Shown here in pieces: positions 38,401-47,709 of a stretch of DNA of 64,000 nt (position 1 is its first letter; every line of letters starts with the position of its first letter). The translations under genes and the position numbers were made by a program. The stretch covers positions 62,001 through 126,000 of the forward strand of contig NZ_SGXT01000018.1 of NCBI RefSeq assembly GCF_004216855.1, in the 5' to 3' direction. Origin of the DNA: Microcella alkaliphila (GTDB lineage: Bacteria > Actinomycetota > Actinomycetes > Actinomycetales > Microbacteriaceae). The notes under the pieces are model-generated. The model saw only the letters and a list, made by a program, of their open reading frames with translations, had not been told where the DNA came from and searched no databases.

Positions 38401-38985
38401 TTACTGCGAGCCGCTCCAGGGGGCGGGTACGAGCATCCACAGGGCGACGGTTTCGGTGCCGGACTCGTTTCGCCACGTGTGCGGCTCGCGCCCGGGGAAC
38501 GTCATCGTGTCGCCCGCGGCCAACTCGCGCCACTCGTTGCCGAGGCGCAAGCGCAGTTCGCCCGACACGATGTGCAGCACTTCGACGTCGCAGTTGACGG
38601 TGTAGGGATCGTCGCCGCCCGTCGCGCCCGGCTGCATCACCGAGCGCAGGATCTGTACCCGGCCCTGCCCGCGCGGGGTCAGCATGCGCTCGACGACATC
38701 GCTGCCGCCCATGTTGATGAGTGGGGCGTCGTCGAGACGAATCAGGTCGCTCTCGACCGTCTCGAACAGGTCGCCGACGGGGAGGGAGAGAACCTGGCAG
38801 ATCGTGATGAGCGTGGAAACGCTGGGGGAGGTCTCGTCGCGTTCGACGCGGCTGAGAAACCCGCGGGTGAGGCCCGATGCTTCAGCAACCTGCGCGACGG
38901 TGAGGCCTTGAGCAAGGCGCGAAGCCCGCAGTTTCGCGCCGATACGGACGGGTTCACGGCTTGCTCGGGGATGCACGGGCTTCAT
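38401..38985 (-). CDS. XRE-cupin transcriptional regulator
   Basis: 194 residues. Helix-turn-helix at about 12-70 ([38 protein letters not shown]), then a cupin sensor domain ([32 protein letters not shown]). The layout is that of PuuR-type regulators of polyamine and amino-acid catabolism. It is divergent from the ureohydrolase gene, with an inverted repeat between them. ATG 38985 has GAGGAGG upstream; GTG 39000 is less likely. Confidence 0.9.
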   Translation of the reverse strand: MKPVHPRASREPVRIGAKLRASRLAQGLTVAQVAEASGLTRGFLSRVERDETSPSVSTLITICQVLSLPVGDLFETVESDLIRLDDAPLINMGGSDVVERMLTPRGQGRVQILRSVMQPGATGGDDPYTVNCDVEVLHIVSGELRLRLGNEWRELAAGDTMTFPGREPHTWRNESGTETVALWMLVPAPWSGSQ

Positions 38986-39029
38986 CTGCGACCTCCTCAC
39001 CTTTACTGTAGTGGCGACAGCAGACTTCC

Positions 39030-39057
39030 TGGTCTGTGTGTTTACCCACAGACACCA
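39030..39057. promoter_or_regulatory. Operator overlapping the speB-like promoter
   Basis: TGGTCTGTG (39030-39038) and CACAGACACCA (39047-39057) form an inverted repeat with one extra base. It covers TTTACC (39041-39046), which is 17 bases before TACTCT (39064-39069), the -10 of the ureohydrolase gene. It is the likely target of the divergent XRE-cupin regulator. Confidence 0.55.
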
Positions 39058-39075
39058 ATTGATTACTCTTGTGAC

Positions 39076-40017
39076 ATGAGCCCCGACCCGATCGGACCCG
39101 TCGACGCGAGCACCCGCCCGCGGTTCGCCGACATTGCGACGTTCGCCCGGCTGCCGCGCCTCGATCAGGTTGAGCGCGCCGACATTGCGGTCGTGGGCGT
39201 GCCGTTCGACTCAGGGGTGAGCTATCGCCCCGGGGCGCGTTTCGGCCCGGCGCACGTGCGCGAGGCGAGCCGGTTGCTGCGGCCGTACAACCCTGCACAG
39301 GACGTGCACCCGTTCGCCGTGCAGCAGGTCGTCGACGCCGGCGACATTGCCGCGAACCCCTTCGACATCACCGAAGCTGTTGCCGCCATCGAGGCCGCCG
39401 CGCGCGATCTGACCGAGAGTGGCACGCGCCTCGTCACGATCGGCGGCGACCACACCATCGCCCTGCCACTTCTTCGCGTCGCCGCCGAGCGCGAGGGTTG
39501 CCCCGTGGCGGTCGTGCACTTCGACGCACACCTCGACACCTGGGACACCTACTTCGGGGCACCCGTCACGCACGGCACCCCCTTCCGTCGTGCGAGCGAG
39601 GAGGGGCTCATCGATCAGGAGGCCAGCCTGCACGTCGGCATTCGCGGGCCGCTGTACGGCAAGGAGGACCTGCGCGACGACGAACGCCTCGGCTTCGCAA
39701 TCATCAGCTCGGTCGAGCTGGAGACCGAAGGCCTCGCGCGTGCTATCGAGCGCATGCATGCTCGCCTTGGCGATTGCCCCGTGTACGTTTCGATCGATAT
39801 TGACGTGCTCGACCCCGCGCACGCGCCCGGCACCGGCACGCCGGAGGCGGGAGGCCTGACGAGCAGAGAGCTGCTGGCCATGCTGCGCGCGCTCGGTGAG
39901 CATCGCATCGTTGGTGCGGACGTGGTGGAGGTCGCCCCGGCCTACGATCACGCCCAGCTCACGGCTGTCGCCGCCTCGCACGTCGCCTACGAACTCATCA
40001 GCGCAATGGCGCGCTGA
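39076..40017 (+). CDS. speB: Agmatinase-type ureohydrolase
   Basis: 313 residues. Mn-binding motifs are [20 protein letters not shown] and [20 protein letters not shown]. This family releases urea from agmatine or related guanidino acids; agmatinase and guanidinobutyrase cannot be told apart from sequence alone, so the symbol is tentative. ATG 39076 lies six bases after TACTCT (leaderless). Divergent from a cupin regulator. A strong hairpin follows. Confidence 0.88.
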   Translation: MSPDPIGPVDASTRPRFADIATFARLPRLDQVERADIAVVGVPFDSGVSYRPGARFGPAHVREASRLLRPYNPAQDVHPFAVQQVVDAGDIAANPFDITEAVAAIEAAARDLTESGTRLVTIGGDHTIALPLLRVAAEREGCPVAVVHFDAHLDTWDTYFGAPVTHGTPFRRASEEGLIDQEASLHVGIRGPLYGKEDLRDDERLGFAIISSVELETEGLARAIERMHARLGDCPVYVSIDIDVLDPAHAPGTGTPEAGGLTSRELLAMLRALGEHRIVGADVVEVAPAYDHAQLTAVAASHVAYELISAMAR

Positions 40018-40038
40018 CGCACCATCGCGCACACGACA

Positions 40039-40070
40039 AATGGCGCCGGCCTCAGAGGGCCGGCGCCATT
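40039..40070 (+). terminator. Terminator hairpin after the ureohydrolase gene
   Basis: Perfect 13-base arms (AATGGCGCCGGCC / GGCCGGCGCCATT) with a 6-base loop, between convergent genes. Confidence 0.8.
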
Positions 40071-40125
40071 CGCCTGATCGGGATGCGCGGATCGCGGGAT
40101 CGGGTCCGCGACCGCAGGTCTCTGG

Positions 40126-40386
40126 TTACGCGACGGGCGGGTCGTCGATCGACGCCTCGCGGCGCGTCACGCGCTCACCGCTCGCCGGGTCGACACCCGA
40201 ACGCTCCGTGGTTACCGCCGAACGGCGGCGCATCATCAGCGCGATGCCGATGATGACGGTCACAATGCCGGCGACCATCAGGATGTAGCCGATCGTGACG
40301 AGCTCAATGCCCTCGACGGCGACGTTCACGGCGAACGCAAGAATCGCGCCGACGGCGAACAGGAAGATGCCGAAACCAATGCTCAT
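40126..40386 (-). CDS. DUF6458-like small membrane protein
   Basis: 86 residues. Two membrane segments (IGFGIFLFAVGAILAFAVNV, LVTIGYILMVAGIVTVIIGI) with 'GxxLxxxGxIL' spacing typical of the DUF6458 proteins common in actinobacteria, then a charged tail. Function unknown. AAAGGAAA lies before ATG 40386; the long frame upstream to 40938 is a shadow. Confidence 0.8.
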   Translation of the reverse strand: MSIGFGIFLFAVGAILAFAVNVAVEGIELVTIGYILMVAGIVTVIIGIALMMRRRSAVTTERSGVDPASGERVTRREASIDDPPVA

Positions 40387-40459
40387 GACACTGTTTCCTT
40401 TCTCGGTTGACCCGTGGTCGGGCCTCGCCCGGATGTGGGCCGGGAAAAAAATTAGCGCT

Positions 40460-40613
40460 GCCTGGACGTTTCGCGAAAGCCCCCGCGGGCATCCGCGCGC
40501 TTCCAGGCGGTAGCCTGAAACGCGATATGGCCCGGTTTTCCGGGGAAGTAGCGTCATGCTGGGAATCGCCTGACATGTCCCCCATTCGGGGGCAGGAAGC
40601 GTGTTCCGAACAC
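40460..40613 (+). promoter_or_regulatory. Structured leader region of leuB
   Basis: It holds a long hairpin GCCTGGA...TCCAGGC (40460-40508) enclosing the perfect palindrome TTTCGCGAAA (40469-40478), a TAGCCT box (40511-40516), CCCCC-ATTC-GGGGG (40579-40592) and GTGTT-CCG-AACAC (40601-40613) directly before the ribosome site. No leader peptide rich in Leu codons was seen. Confidence 0.4.
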
Positions 40614-40626
40614 TCAAGGAGGACCC

Positions 40627-41682
40627 GTGACCCGCACACTCGACCTGGCTGTGATTCCCGGAGACGGCATCGGACCGGAGGTCATCGCCGAGGCGCTCAC
40701 CGTCCTGCGGGCCGCCGTCGGTGACAGCGTGGAGGTGCACGAGACGCGGTACCCGCTGGGGGCGGGGCACTACCTGGCGACCGGCGAGATCCTCGATGAC
40801 GCAACGCTTGATGCGCTGCGACAACACGACGCGATCCTGCTCGGAGCGGTGGGAGGCGACCCACGCGACCCGAAGCTCGCCGGCGGCATCATCGAGCGCG
40901 GCCTGCTGCTGAAGCTCCGGTTCGCGTTCGATCACCACGTCAACCTCCGCCCGACGCGCCTGTACCCGGGTGTGACGTCGCCGCTCTCATCGCCCGGAGA
41001 CATCGACTTCGTAGTCGTGCGTGAGGGCACGGAAGGGCCCTACGTCGGCAACGGCGGGGCGATTCGGGTGGGTACGCCGCACGAGGTCGCGAACGAAACG
41101 AGCGTCAACACCGCCTACGGTGTCGAGCGGGTGGTGCGATTCGCCTTCGCCGAGGCCGAGAAGCGCCGCCGCCGCGTGACGCTCGTGCACAAGACGAACG
41201 TTCTCGTTCACGCCGGGTCGCTCTGGCAGCGCACCGTCGACCGGGTCGCGGCCGAGAACCCCGACGTCACGGTCGACTACCTGCACGTGGATGCGACCAT
41301 GATCTTCCTCGTCACCGATCCGGCGCGCTTCGACGTCATCGTCACCGACAACCTGTTCGGCGACATCGTGACCGACCTCGCCGGCGCCGTCGGCGGCGGC
41401 ATCGGCATCGCCGCCTCCGGCAACCTCGACCCATCGGGCGCTCACCCCTCCATGTTCGAGCCCGTGCACGGTTCTGCGCCCGACATCGCCGGGCAGCAGA
41501 AAGCCGACCCGACGGCGGCGATCCTCTCGGCCGCTCTCTTGCTGCGGCAGTCGGGGCTCGACGAGGCCGCGGCCCGCATCGAGCGCGCCGTCGAGCACGA
41601 TCTCGCTGGGCGCGGAAACGCTGCGCGCACGACCGGCGAGATCGGAGCATCCATCGCCGAGTTCGTCGCGTCGTCGACCTGA
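40627..41682 (+). CDS. leuB: 3-isopropylmalate dehydrogenase
   Basis: 351 residues. NAD-dependent oxidative decarboxylation in leucine synthesis. [13 protein letters not shown] at the N-terminus, metal-binding [20 protein letters not shown], and [13 protein letters not shown] near the C-terminus. GTG 40627 follows AAGGAGG. Confidence 0.97.
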   Translation: MTRTLDLAVIPGDGIGPEVIAEALTVLRAAVGDSVEVHETRYPLGAGHYLATGEILDDATLDALRQHDAILLGAVGGDPRDPKLAGGIIERGLLLKLRFAFDHHVNLRPTRLYPGVTSPLSSPGDIDFVVVREGTEGPYVGNGGAIRVGTPHEVANETSVNTAYGVERVVRFAFAEAEKRRRRVTLVHKTNVLVHAGSLWQRTVDRVAAENPDVTVDYLHVDATMIFLVTDPARFDVIVTDNLFGDIVTDLAGAVGGGIGIAASGNLDPSGAHPSMFEPVHGSAPDIAGQQKADPTAAILSAALLLRQSGLDEAAARIERAVEHDLAGRGNAARTTGEIGASIAEFVASST

Positions 41683-41751
41683 TCGGCCGCACCCGCGACA
41701 CCAGCAGCGGCAGTACTCTTGAGCAACACCGCTCGATCGACGAGGACCGCC

Positions 41752-42864
41752 ATGACGAACCTTCTGCCCCTGGCTCCGAAGAACCTGGAGTTCGCTGTCA
41801 CGCGTAACGACAACGCGGCGAGCGACGAGAAGCGCGCAGAAGTCCTCGCGAACCCCGGGTTTGGGCAGAACTTCACCGACCATATGGTCGACATCTGCTG
41901 GAGCGAGTGGGGCGGCTGGCACCGCCCGCGCGTGCAGCCATACGGCCCAATCTCGCTCGACCCGTCTGCCGCCGTGCTGCACTACGGGCAGGAAATCTTC
42001 GAGGGGCTGAAGGCCTACCGCCACGCCGACGGGTCGATCTGGTCGTTCCGCCCCGACGCGAACGCGCGGCGCCTGCGGCGCTCGGCGAAGCGTCTGGCGC
42101 TCCCCGAGCTGCCCGTCGACTACTTCATCGAGTCCCTCAAGCAGCTCATCGCCGTCGACGGCGACTGGGTGCCGAGCGCTCCCGAGACGAGCCTCTACCT
42201 GCGCCCGTTCATGTTCGCCAAGGAGGCCTTCCTCGGCGTGCGTCCGGCGAAGAAGGTCAACTACTACGTCATCGCGTCGCCCGCCGGCGCCTACTTCACC
42301 TCGGGCCCCGCCCCCGTGTCGATCTGGCTGTCGACGCAGTACTCGCGCGCCGGCCGCGGCGGCACCGGTGCTGCGAAGACCGGCGGCAACTACGCGGCCT
42401 CGCTCGTGGCGCAGGCCGAGGCCGCCGACCACGGCTGCCAGCAGGTGCTGTTCCTCGACTCGGTCGAGCAGAAGTACCTCGAAGAGCTGGGCGGCATGAA
42501 CATCGTGCTCGTCTACAAGGACGGCACTCTCGTGACCCCGCACAGCGACTCGATTCTCGAGGGCATCACGCGCGACTCGATCCTGCAGCTCGCCGAGGAT
42601 CGCGGTCATCGTGTTGAGCGCCGACCCGTCGAACTCGACGAGTGGAGGGCGGGCTACGAGGCGGGCGACATCGTTGAAGCGTTTGCCTGCGGCACGGCAG
42701 CCGTTGTGACGCCCATCGGCCAGCTGAAGGGCGACGGTTTCACGATCGGCAGCCCCGACGCGACGCCCGGAGCGCTCACGATGGAGTTGCGACAGGCCCT
42801 CACCGACATCCAGTACGGCCGGGCGGACGACCCCCACGGGTGGATGCTCCGCCTGGATTCCTAA
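41752..42864 (+). CDS. ilvE: Branched-chain amino-acid aminotransferase
   Basis: 370 residues, PLP fold type IV. The PLP lysine lies in the conserved segment ending [13 protein letters not shown] / [15 protein letters not shown] region; [13 protein letters not shown] and [15 protein letters not shown] are diagnostic. It performs the last step of Val, Leu and Ile synthesis. ATG 41752 has CGAGGA upstream; an in-frame ATG at 41719 is less likely. The stop overlaps the next start (TAATG). Confidence 0.96.
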   Translation: MTNLLPLAPKNLEFAVTRNDNAASDEKRAEVLANPGFGQNFTDHMVDICWSEWGGWHRPRVQPYGPISLDPSAAVLHYGQEIFEGLKAYRHADGSIWSFRPDANARRLRRSAKRLALPELPVDYFIESLKQLIAVDGDWVPSAPETSLYLRPFMFAKEAFLGVRPAKKVNYYVIASPAGAYFTSGPAPVSIWLSTQYSRAGRGGTGAAKTGGNYAASLVAQAEAADHGCQQVLFLDSVEQKYLEELGGMNIVLVYKDGTLVTPHSDSILEGITRDSILQLAEDRGHRVERRPVELDEWRAGYEAGDIVEAFACGTAAVVTPIGQLKGDGFTIGSPDATPGALTMELRQALTDIQYGRADDPHGWMLRLDS

Positions 42865-43295
42865 TGCCTGACCGTTCCGGCGCCCGGGCGCGCTGGCTAC
42901 TGCGCGCTAGCTTGCTTGCTGCGGGTGCGCTGCTCGGTGCACTCGTCGGACTCGTCGCGACCTTCGCCCACCAGTCCATGCCGCCCGTGGGCATCAGCCT
43001 CGCGCTGGTGACCTCCACCGTCTTCCTCGTCGGCGCTCGCCTGGCCGCGCCGAGTCGCGCGGGCGTTGTGGGGGCCGCAGCAGGTCTGCTCGGTGTCACG
43101 ACCCTGCTCGCTGCACCGGCAGCTACCGGCGGCAGCCTGGTCGTTCCCGGCAACACCGTCGGGTACGCCTGGCTCATCGGCGTGATGGCGATGAGTGCGA
43201 TCGTCGTGTCGTGGCCGCGCATACAGCGCGCTCCCCAGCGGCGGGCGGATAGCATGAACGAGTCCCTCAACGAGAAGGAAACCGTCGCACCGTGA
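42864..43295 (+). CDS. Membrane protein, function unknown
   Basis: 143 residues, four membrane segments (LLAAGALLGALVGLVATFAH, GISLALVTSTVFLVGARLAA, VVGAAAGLLGVTTLLAAPAA, GYAWLIGVMAMSAIVVSWP) and a charged tail. It is coupled to ilvE by TAATG and to fdxA by GTGA. No domain recognised; similar small membrane proteins often sit before fdxA-dapC in actinobacteria (recollection). Confidence 0.75.
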   Translation: MPDRSGARARWLLRASLLAAGALLGALVGLVATFAHQSMPPVGISLALVTSTVFLVGARLAAPSRAGVVGAAAGLLGVTTLLAAPAATGGSLVVPGNTVGYAWLIGVMAMSAIVVSWPRIQRAPQRRADSMNESLNEKETVAP

Positions 43296-43609
43296 CCTAC
43301 GTGATCGCCCTGCCCTGCGTCGATGTGAAAGACCGTGCCTGCATCGACGAGTGCCCCGTCGACTGCATCTACGAGGGCGACCGCATGCTCTACATCCACC
43401 CCGACGAGTGTGTCGACTGCGGTGCGTGCGAGCCGGTGTGCCCCGTCGAGGCCATCTACTACGAAGACGATGTGCCCGAGCAGTGGGCCGAGTACTACAC
43501 CGCGAACGTCGAGTTCTTCACCGAAATCGGCTCGCCCGGTGGGGCGGCAAAGGTCGGCGTGATCCACTCGGACCACCCGATCGTCGCAGCCCTTCCGCCC
43601 CAGAACTAG
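43292..43609 (+). CDS. fdxA: 7Fe ferredoxin
   Basis: 105 residues. Cysteines at 9, 17, 21, 25, 40, 43, 46 and 50 (CIDECPVDCIYEGD, CVDCGACEPVCPVEAI) give one [3Fe-4S] and one [4Fe-4S] cluster as in actinobacterial FdxA. Soluble electron carrier. The GTG overlaps the preceding stop; dapC follows 11 bases later, a conserved actinobacterial neighbourhood. Confidence 0.96.
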   Translation: MTYVIALPCVDVKDRACIDECPVDCIYEGDRMLYIHPDECVDCGACEPVCPVEAIYYEDDVPEQWAEYYTANVEFFTEIGSPGGAAKVGVIHSDHPIVAALPPQN

Positions 43610-43620
43610 GCGACGCCGCC

Positions 43621-44730
43621 GTGCCGGCGCTACCCGACTTCCCCTGGGACTCGCTCGCCCCCTTCGCGACACGGGCCCGCGAACACGCCGACGGCATCGT
43701 CGACCTCTCGGTCGGTTCTCCCGTCGACCCCACCCCCGACGTTGTGCGAGACGCCCTCATCGCCGCGACGGACGCGCACGCCTACCCCCAAACCATGGGC
43801 ACGCCGGCGCTCCGCGAGGCGATCGTGCGCTGGTACGCGCACCGTCGCGGCGTCACCCTGCCGAGCGTCGACGCCGTGCTGCCGACCATTGGCTCGAAAG
43901 AGCTCGTCGGCTTGCTGCCGCTGCTGCTCGACGCGGGCGCGGGCGACACCGTGGTGCACCCCGAGACCGCGTATCCGACATATGCCGTCGGAGCGGCAAT
44001 CGCGGGCGCACGCGCGGTGGCGGCCGACGACCCCGGCGCCTGGCCCGACGACACGAAACTGGTCTGGCTGAACTCGCCCGGCAACCCGACCGGAGCGGTT
44101 CTCGACGCCGGCGCCCTGCGCGCTCGGGTCGACGCCGCCCGCGCGCTCGGTGCCGTCATCGTGAACGATGAGTGCTATGCGGAGCTCGGCTGGGAGGCGC
44201 CGTTCGCCGACCGGCCGGTGACGAGCATCCTCGATCACGACGTCATCGGCGACACGAGCTCGGACGGTGCGCTCGACGGCGTGCTCAGCGTCTATTCGCT
44301 GTCGAAGCAGTCGAACCTGGCCGGCTACCGGGCGGCGTTCGTCGCGGGTGACCCGGCGCTCATCGGCCGCATCCTCGCCGTGCGCAAGCACGCCGGGCTG
44401 ATTCCGCCGGCTCCCGTGCAGGCTGCCATGGTGGCGGCGCTCGACGACGACGTGCACGTCGCCGCCCAGAAGGCGCGCTACGCGCGGCGGCGGGGGATGC
44501 TCGTTGCCGCCTTCACGGAGGCCGGCTTCCGAATCGATCATTCCGAGGCGGGGCTCTACCTGTGGGTGACGCGCGGGGAGCCCGCCCTCGAGACGATCGC
44601 ATGGCTTGCGGAGCGGGGCATTCTCGCGGCACCGGGGACGTTCTACGAGGGGGATGCCTCGACGCATGTCCGCATCGCCCTGACGGCCACCGACGAGCGG
44701 GTGGCGGCGGCCGCTGCACGCCTGCGTTAG
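43621..44730 (+). CDS. dapC: N-succinyldiaminopimelate aminotransferase
   Basis: 369 residues, class I/II PLP aminotransferase. VWLNSPGNPTGAVLD and YSLSKQSNLAGYRAAF (PLP lysine) are visible. The fdxA-dapC pairing and the nearby dapD/dapE support the DapC assignment in the succinylase branch of diaminopimelate/lysine synthesis. GTG 43621; the upstream frame overlaps fdxA. Confidence 0.93.
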   Translation: MPALPDFPWDSLAPFATRAREHADGIVDLSVGSPVDPTPDVVRDALIAATDAHAYPQTMGTPALREAIVRWYAHRRGVTLPSVDAVLPTIGSKELVGLLPLLLDAGAGDTVVHPETAYPTYAVGAAIAGARAVAADDPGAWPDDTKLVWLNSPGNPTGAVLDAGALRARVDAARALGAVIVNDECYAELGWEAPFADRPVTSILDHDVIGDTSSDGALDGVLSVYSLSKQSNLAGYRAAFVAGDPALIGRILAVRKHAGLIPPAPVQAAMVAALDDDVHVAAQKARYARRRGMLVAAFTEAGFRIDHSEAGLYLWVTRGEPALETIAWLAERGILAAPGTFYEGDASTHVRIALTATDERVAAAAARLR

Positions 44731-44782
44731 GCGCTAATCCACAACGGATCGGCCGGGTCATTGGTCGATGCGCTACTGGTCA

Positions 44783-44814
44783 GGGTTTACGCCTAGGCTG
44801 TAACCCGGGTCACC
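44783..44814. promoter_or_regulatory. Palindrome and GlxR/CRP-like site upstream of gltA
   Basis: GGGTT-TAC-GCCTAGGC-TGT-AACCC (44783-44806) is a 24-base imperfect palindrome that contains a -10-like TAGGCT (44794-44799). TGTAA-N6-TCACC (44799-44814) matches eight of ten bases of the CRP/GlxR consensus TGTGA-N6-TCACA. Candidate control of citrate synthase. Confidence 0.35.
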
Positions 44815-44886
44815 CGCGCCGCCACCACCCTTTGGCGCGAGCCGGGATCCCGCCCCCACCGAGTCCAACCCACGCGAGGAGGCGAT

Positions 44887-46176
44887 GTGAGCGACGCCGA
44901 GAAGAAGGCCACGCTGCACTATCCCGGCGGAGCCGCAGAGTTCCCGATTCTTGACAGCGTCGACGGCGCATCCAGCATCGACCTGTCGACGCTGACGAAG
45001 CAGACCGGGTACACCGGCCTCGACTACGGTTTTGTCAACACCGCCTCGACGAAGAGCGCGATCACCTACATCGACGGCGCCAACGGCGTGCTGCGCTACC
45101 GCGGCTACGCGATCGAGGATGTCGCGGCCAACGCCACCTTCCTCGAGGTCGCGTGGCTGCTGATTTACGGCGAACTGCCGACCGCCGACGAGCTGGGCGC
45201 TTTCGATGAGAAGGTGCGCCGCCACACGCTGCTGCACGAAGACCTGAAGCGCTTCTTCGACGCGCTGCCGCACCAGGCGCACCCCATGTCGGTGCTGTCG
45301 AGCGCCGTGTCGGCCCTGTCGACTTACTACGGCGATTCGCTCAACCCGCACGACCCCGAGCAGGTCGAGATTTCGACGATCCGCCTGCTCGCGAAGCTGC
45401 CGGTGATCGCCGCGTATGCGCACAAGAAGTCGATCGGGCAGGCGTTCCTGTACCCCGACAACTCGCTGAGCTTTGTCGACAACTTCCTGCGCCTGAACTT
45501 CGGCACGATGGCCGAGCCGTACGAGGTGAACCCTGTGCTGTCGAAGGCGCTCGAGCGCCTGCTGATCCTGCACGAAGACCACGAGCAGAACGCGTCGACC
45601 TCGACTGTGCGTCTCGTCGGTTCGACCGAGGCCAACATGTTCGCCTCAATCTCGGCCGGCATTAACGCGCTCTCGGGCCCGCTGCACGGTGGAGCCAACG
45701 AGTCGGTGCTCGAGATGCTGGCGCGCATCCGCGACTCGGGTGAGAGCGTCGAGCGCTTCGTCGAGCGGGTCAAGAACAAGGAAGACGGCATCAAGCTCAT
45801 GGGCTTCGGCCACCGGGTCTACAAGTCGTACGACCCGCGCGCGAAGCTCGTGAAGGAGAGCGCGGATGCGGTGCTCGCCGACCTCGGCATCAGCGACCCG
45901 CTGCTCGACATCGCCCGCGAGCTCGAGCAGATCGCGCTCGACGACGACTACTTCAAGGAGCGCAAGCTCTACCCGAACGTGGACTTCTACACGGGCGTCA
46001 TCTACAAGGCGATGGGCTTCCCGACCCGCATGTTCACGGTGCTGTTCGCGATCGGCCGACTGCCCGGCTGGATCGCGCACTGGCGCGAGATGAACGCCGA
46101 CCCGCAGACGAAGATCGGCCGCCCGCAGCAGCTGTACATCGGCTCGGGCGCGCGCGACTGGCCGCAGGGGCGGTAG
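44887..46176 (+). CDS. gltA: Citrate synthase
   Basis: 429 residues, hexameric-type citrate synthase. It condenses oxaloacetate and acetyl-CoA. Catalytic motifs are GPLHGGANESVLEML, MGFGHRVYKSYDPRAK and YPNVDFYTGVIYKAMGFP. GTG 44887 follows GAGGAGG. Confidence 0.97.
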   Translation: MSDAEKKATLHYPGGAAEFPILDSVDGASSIDLSTLTKQTGYTGLDYGFVNTASTKSAITYIDGANGVLRYRGYAIEDVAANATFLEVAWLLIYGELPTADELGAFDEKVRRHTLLHEDLKRFFDALPHQAHPMSVLSSAVSALSTYYGDSLNPHDPEQVEISTIRLLAKLPVIAAYAHKKSIGQAFLYPDNSLSFVDNFLRLNFGTMAEPYEVNPVLSKALERLLILHEDHEQNASTSTVRLVGSTEANMFASISAGINALSGPLHGGANESVLEMLARIRDSGESVERFVERVKNKEDGIKLMGFGHRVYKSYDPRAKLVKESADAVLADLGISDPLLDIARELEQIALDDDYFKERKLYPNVDFYTGVIYKAMGFPTRMFTVLFAIGRLPGWIAHWREMNADPQTKIGRPQQLYIGSGARDWPQGR

Positions 46177-46689
46177 GGCTGCTTCTTCCGCTGGCGTGAG
46201 TGGTGCCCGGTGTGCGTCGCTTCCAGCGTGCGTGTCCGCGGGATCAGCTGTGCCGCAGCACACGCGGCGCGTTGTGCGGCTGGGTCGGCGTGTCGGCCCC
46301 GTCAGCTGACCTCGCGGACTCCTCGCGTCCTGCCCGCGAGATGGCGCCGCCGCGAATACGCAATTCGTGCTGGCCGCCTGCGTTCCGACCGCCTGCGTTC
46401 CCACTGCCACCGGTCCGACCGCCTGCGTCCCCAGCACCTTCCACAACAGCGGGACGCCGAACGGCGGTCGCCTTTCCGCTGTTGTGGAAGTCGGGTAGGT
46501 CGTCATGAGTGTTGGCGGGGCACTGCAGGCGGACGCACTGTCGCCTCCGCCAGAGCCCACTCGAGCGATCGCCCTCAGGGTTGTGTCGCGTGCGCCCGGT
46601 GATTGGGCTGAAACGCCGGTGAGCGACACCGACGCGCGCCGAGTTGCGCACACCTCCGGGTGGAAGCGACACCGACGCGCGGCGCCGCC
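46177..46689. repeat. Gene-free stretch with several repeats
   Basis: No convincing gene in 513 bases. It contains three tandem-like copies of a CGCCTGCGTtCC unit (about 46374-46432), a perfect 15-base inverted repeat CTTCCACAACAGCGG / CCGCTGTTGTGGAAG (46438-46452, 46476-46490), a direct repeat GCGACACCGACGCGCG (46623-46638, 46666-46681), and inverted copies of GTCGCTTCCA near both ends (46216-46225, 46661-46670). It may be a non-autonomous element or a REP-like region. Confidence 0.6.
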
Positions 46690-47667
46690 CTACGCGTGCA
46701 GGGCGGTGTTGAGCTGCACGCCCGCGCCGGTGCGCGGCAGCACCTCGACTCCGCCGGTGACAGAGTTGCGGCGGAACAGCAGCCCGGCCACACCGCTCAG
46801 TTCAGCAGCCTTCACCGTGCGCGGTTGTCCGTACGAGTCGACGCTTCCGTCGATGACCGCGACCTTCGTGCCCGCCGTGACATACAGCCCCGCCTCAACC
46901 ACCGTGTCGTCGCCGATCGAGATGCCGATCCCTGAGTTCGCGCCGAGCAGCGCGCGTTCGCCGATCGAGACGCGGTGCGTGCCGCCGCCCGACAGCGTGC
47001 CCATGATCGAGGCGCCGCCGCCGATGTCGCTGCCGTCGCCGACGACGACTCCCTGGCTGATGCGCCCCTCGACCATCGAGGCGCCGAGGGTTCCCGCGTT
47101 GAAGTTCACGAATCCCTCGTGCATGACGGTCGTGCCGGGCGACAGGTAGGCGCCGAGACGCACGCGCGAGGCGTCGGCGATGCGCACCCGCGGCGGGGTG
47201 ACGTAGTCGAGCATCCGCGGGAACTTGTCGACCCCGAGCGCCGAGATGCCGGCTCGCTGCAAGGCGGGCCTCCGCGCATCGAAATCGTCGGGATGCACGG
47301 GGCCCGCCGTCGTCCACGTCACGATCGGCAGGTGGCCGAAGATCCCCTCGAGGTTCAGCCCGTTCGGCTGCACGAGGCGGTGCGAAAGGAGGTGGAGGCG
47401 AAGGTAGGCGTCCTCGGTCGAGGCGGGGGCAGCATCCAATTCGATGGCGACGGTGCGCGCCTGAAGGCGCACGCCGCGCCGCTCGTCCTCAGCCTCGAGG
47501 TGCTCGATCTCGGCCGACACGATGTGCGGGTCGCGGCCCTCGGGCAGGGTGCCGAGCGCGGGGTGGGGGAACCACGTGTCGAGCACCTCCCCGGTCGCGG
47601 TGCGGACGGTCGCGAGGCCGTAGCCCCAGGCGTGGGTTGCGGGCGTTGCGGTGGCGCTGTCACTCAT
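46690..47667 (-). CDS. dapD: 2,3,4,5-tetrahydropyridine-2,6-dicarboxylate N-succinyltransferase
   Basis: 325 residues, the actinobacterial DapD form. The C-terminal half is a left-handed beta helix with hexapeptide repeats (GAYLSPGTTVMHEGFVNFNA, VVVGDGSDIGGGASIMGTL, LLGANSGIGISIGDDTVVEA). Succinylates tetrahydrodipicolinate in the DAP pathway. ATG 47667 has TAGCCT seven bases upstream. The long upstream frame is antisense to dapE and is rejected. Confidence 0.94.
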   Translation of the reverse strand: MSDSATATPATHAWGYGLATVRTATGEVLDTWFPHPALGTLPEGRDPHIVSAEIEHLEAEDERRGVRLQARTVAIELDAAPASTEDAYLRLHLLSHRLVQPNGLNLEGIFGHLPIVTWTTAGPVHPDDFDARRPALQRAGISALGVDKFPRMLDYVTPPRVRIADASRVRLGAYLSPGTTVMHEGFVNFNAGTLGASMVEGRISQGVVVGDGSDIGGGASIMGTLSGGGTHRVSIGERALLGANSGIGISIGDDTVVEAGLYVTAGTKVAVIDGSVDSYGQPRTVKAAELSGVAGLLFRRNSVTGGVEVLPRTGAGVQLNTALHA

Positions 47668-47674
47668 GGCATCC

Positions 47675-47703
47675 AGGCTAGTCGCGCGCTCGCGAACTAG
47701 GCT
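47675..47703. promoter_or_regulatory. Interlocked divergent promoters of dapD and dapE
   Basis: TAGGCT (47698-47703, + strand) ends six bases before dapE GTG. TAGCCT (47680-47675, - strand) ends seven bases before dapD ATG. The two hexamers are 17 bases apart, so each lies exactly where the other promoter's -35 would be. Confidence 0.55.
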
Positions 47704-47709
47704 GGAACG

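Noticed and set aside
40987-42837. 616-codon minus-strand frame across leuB and ilvE
   Set aside because: Antisense shadow of two well-identified genes.
46244-46672. Minus-strand frames of 142 and 335 codons in and around the repeat island
   Set aside because: They owe their length to GC-rich repeats (GTQAVG-type units) and part of gltA. No start signal or domain.
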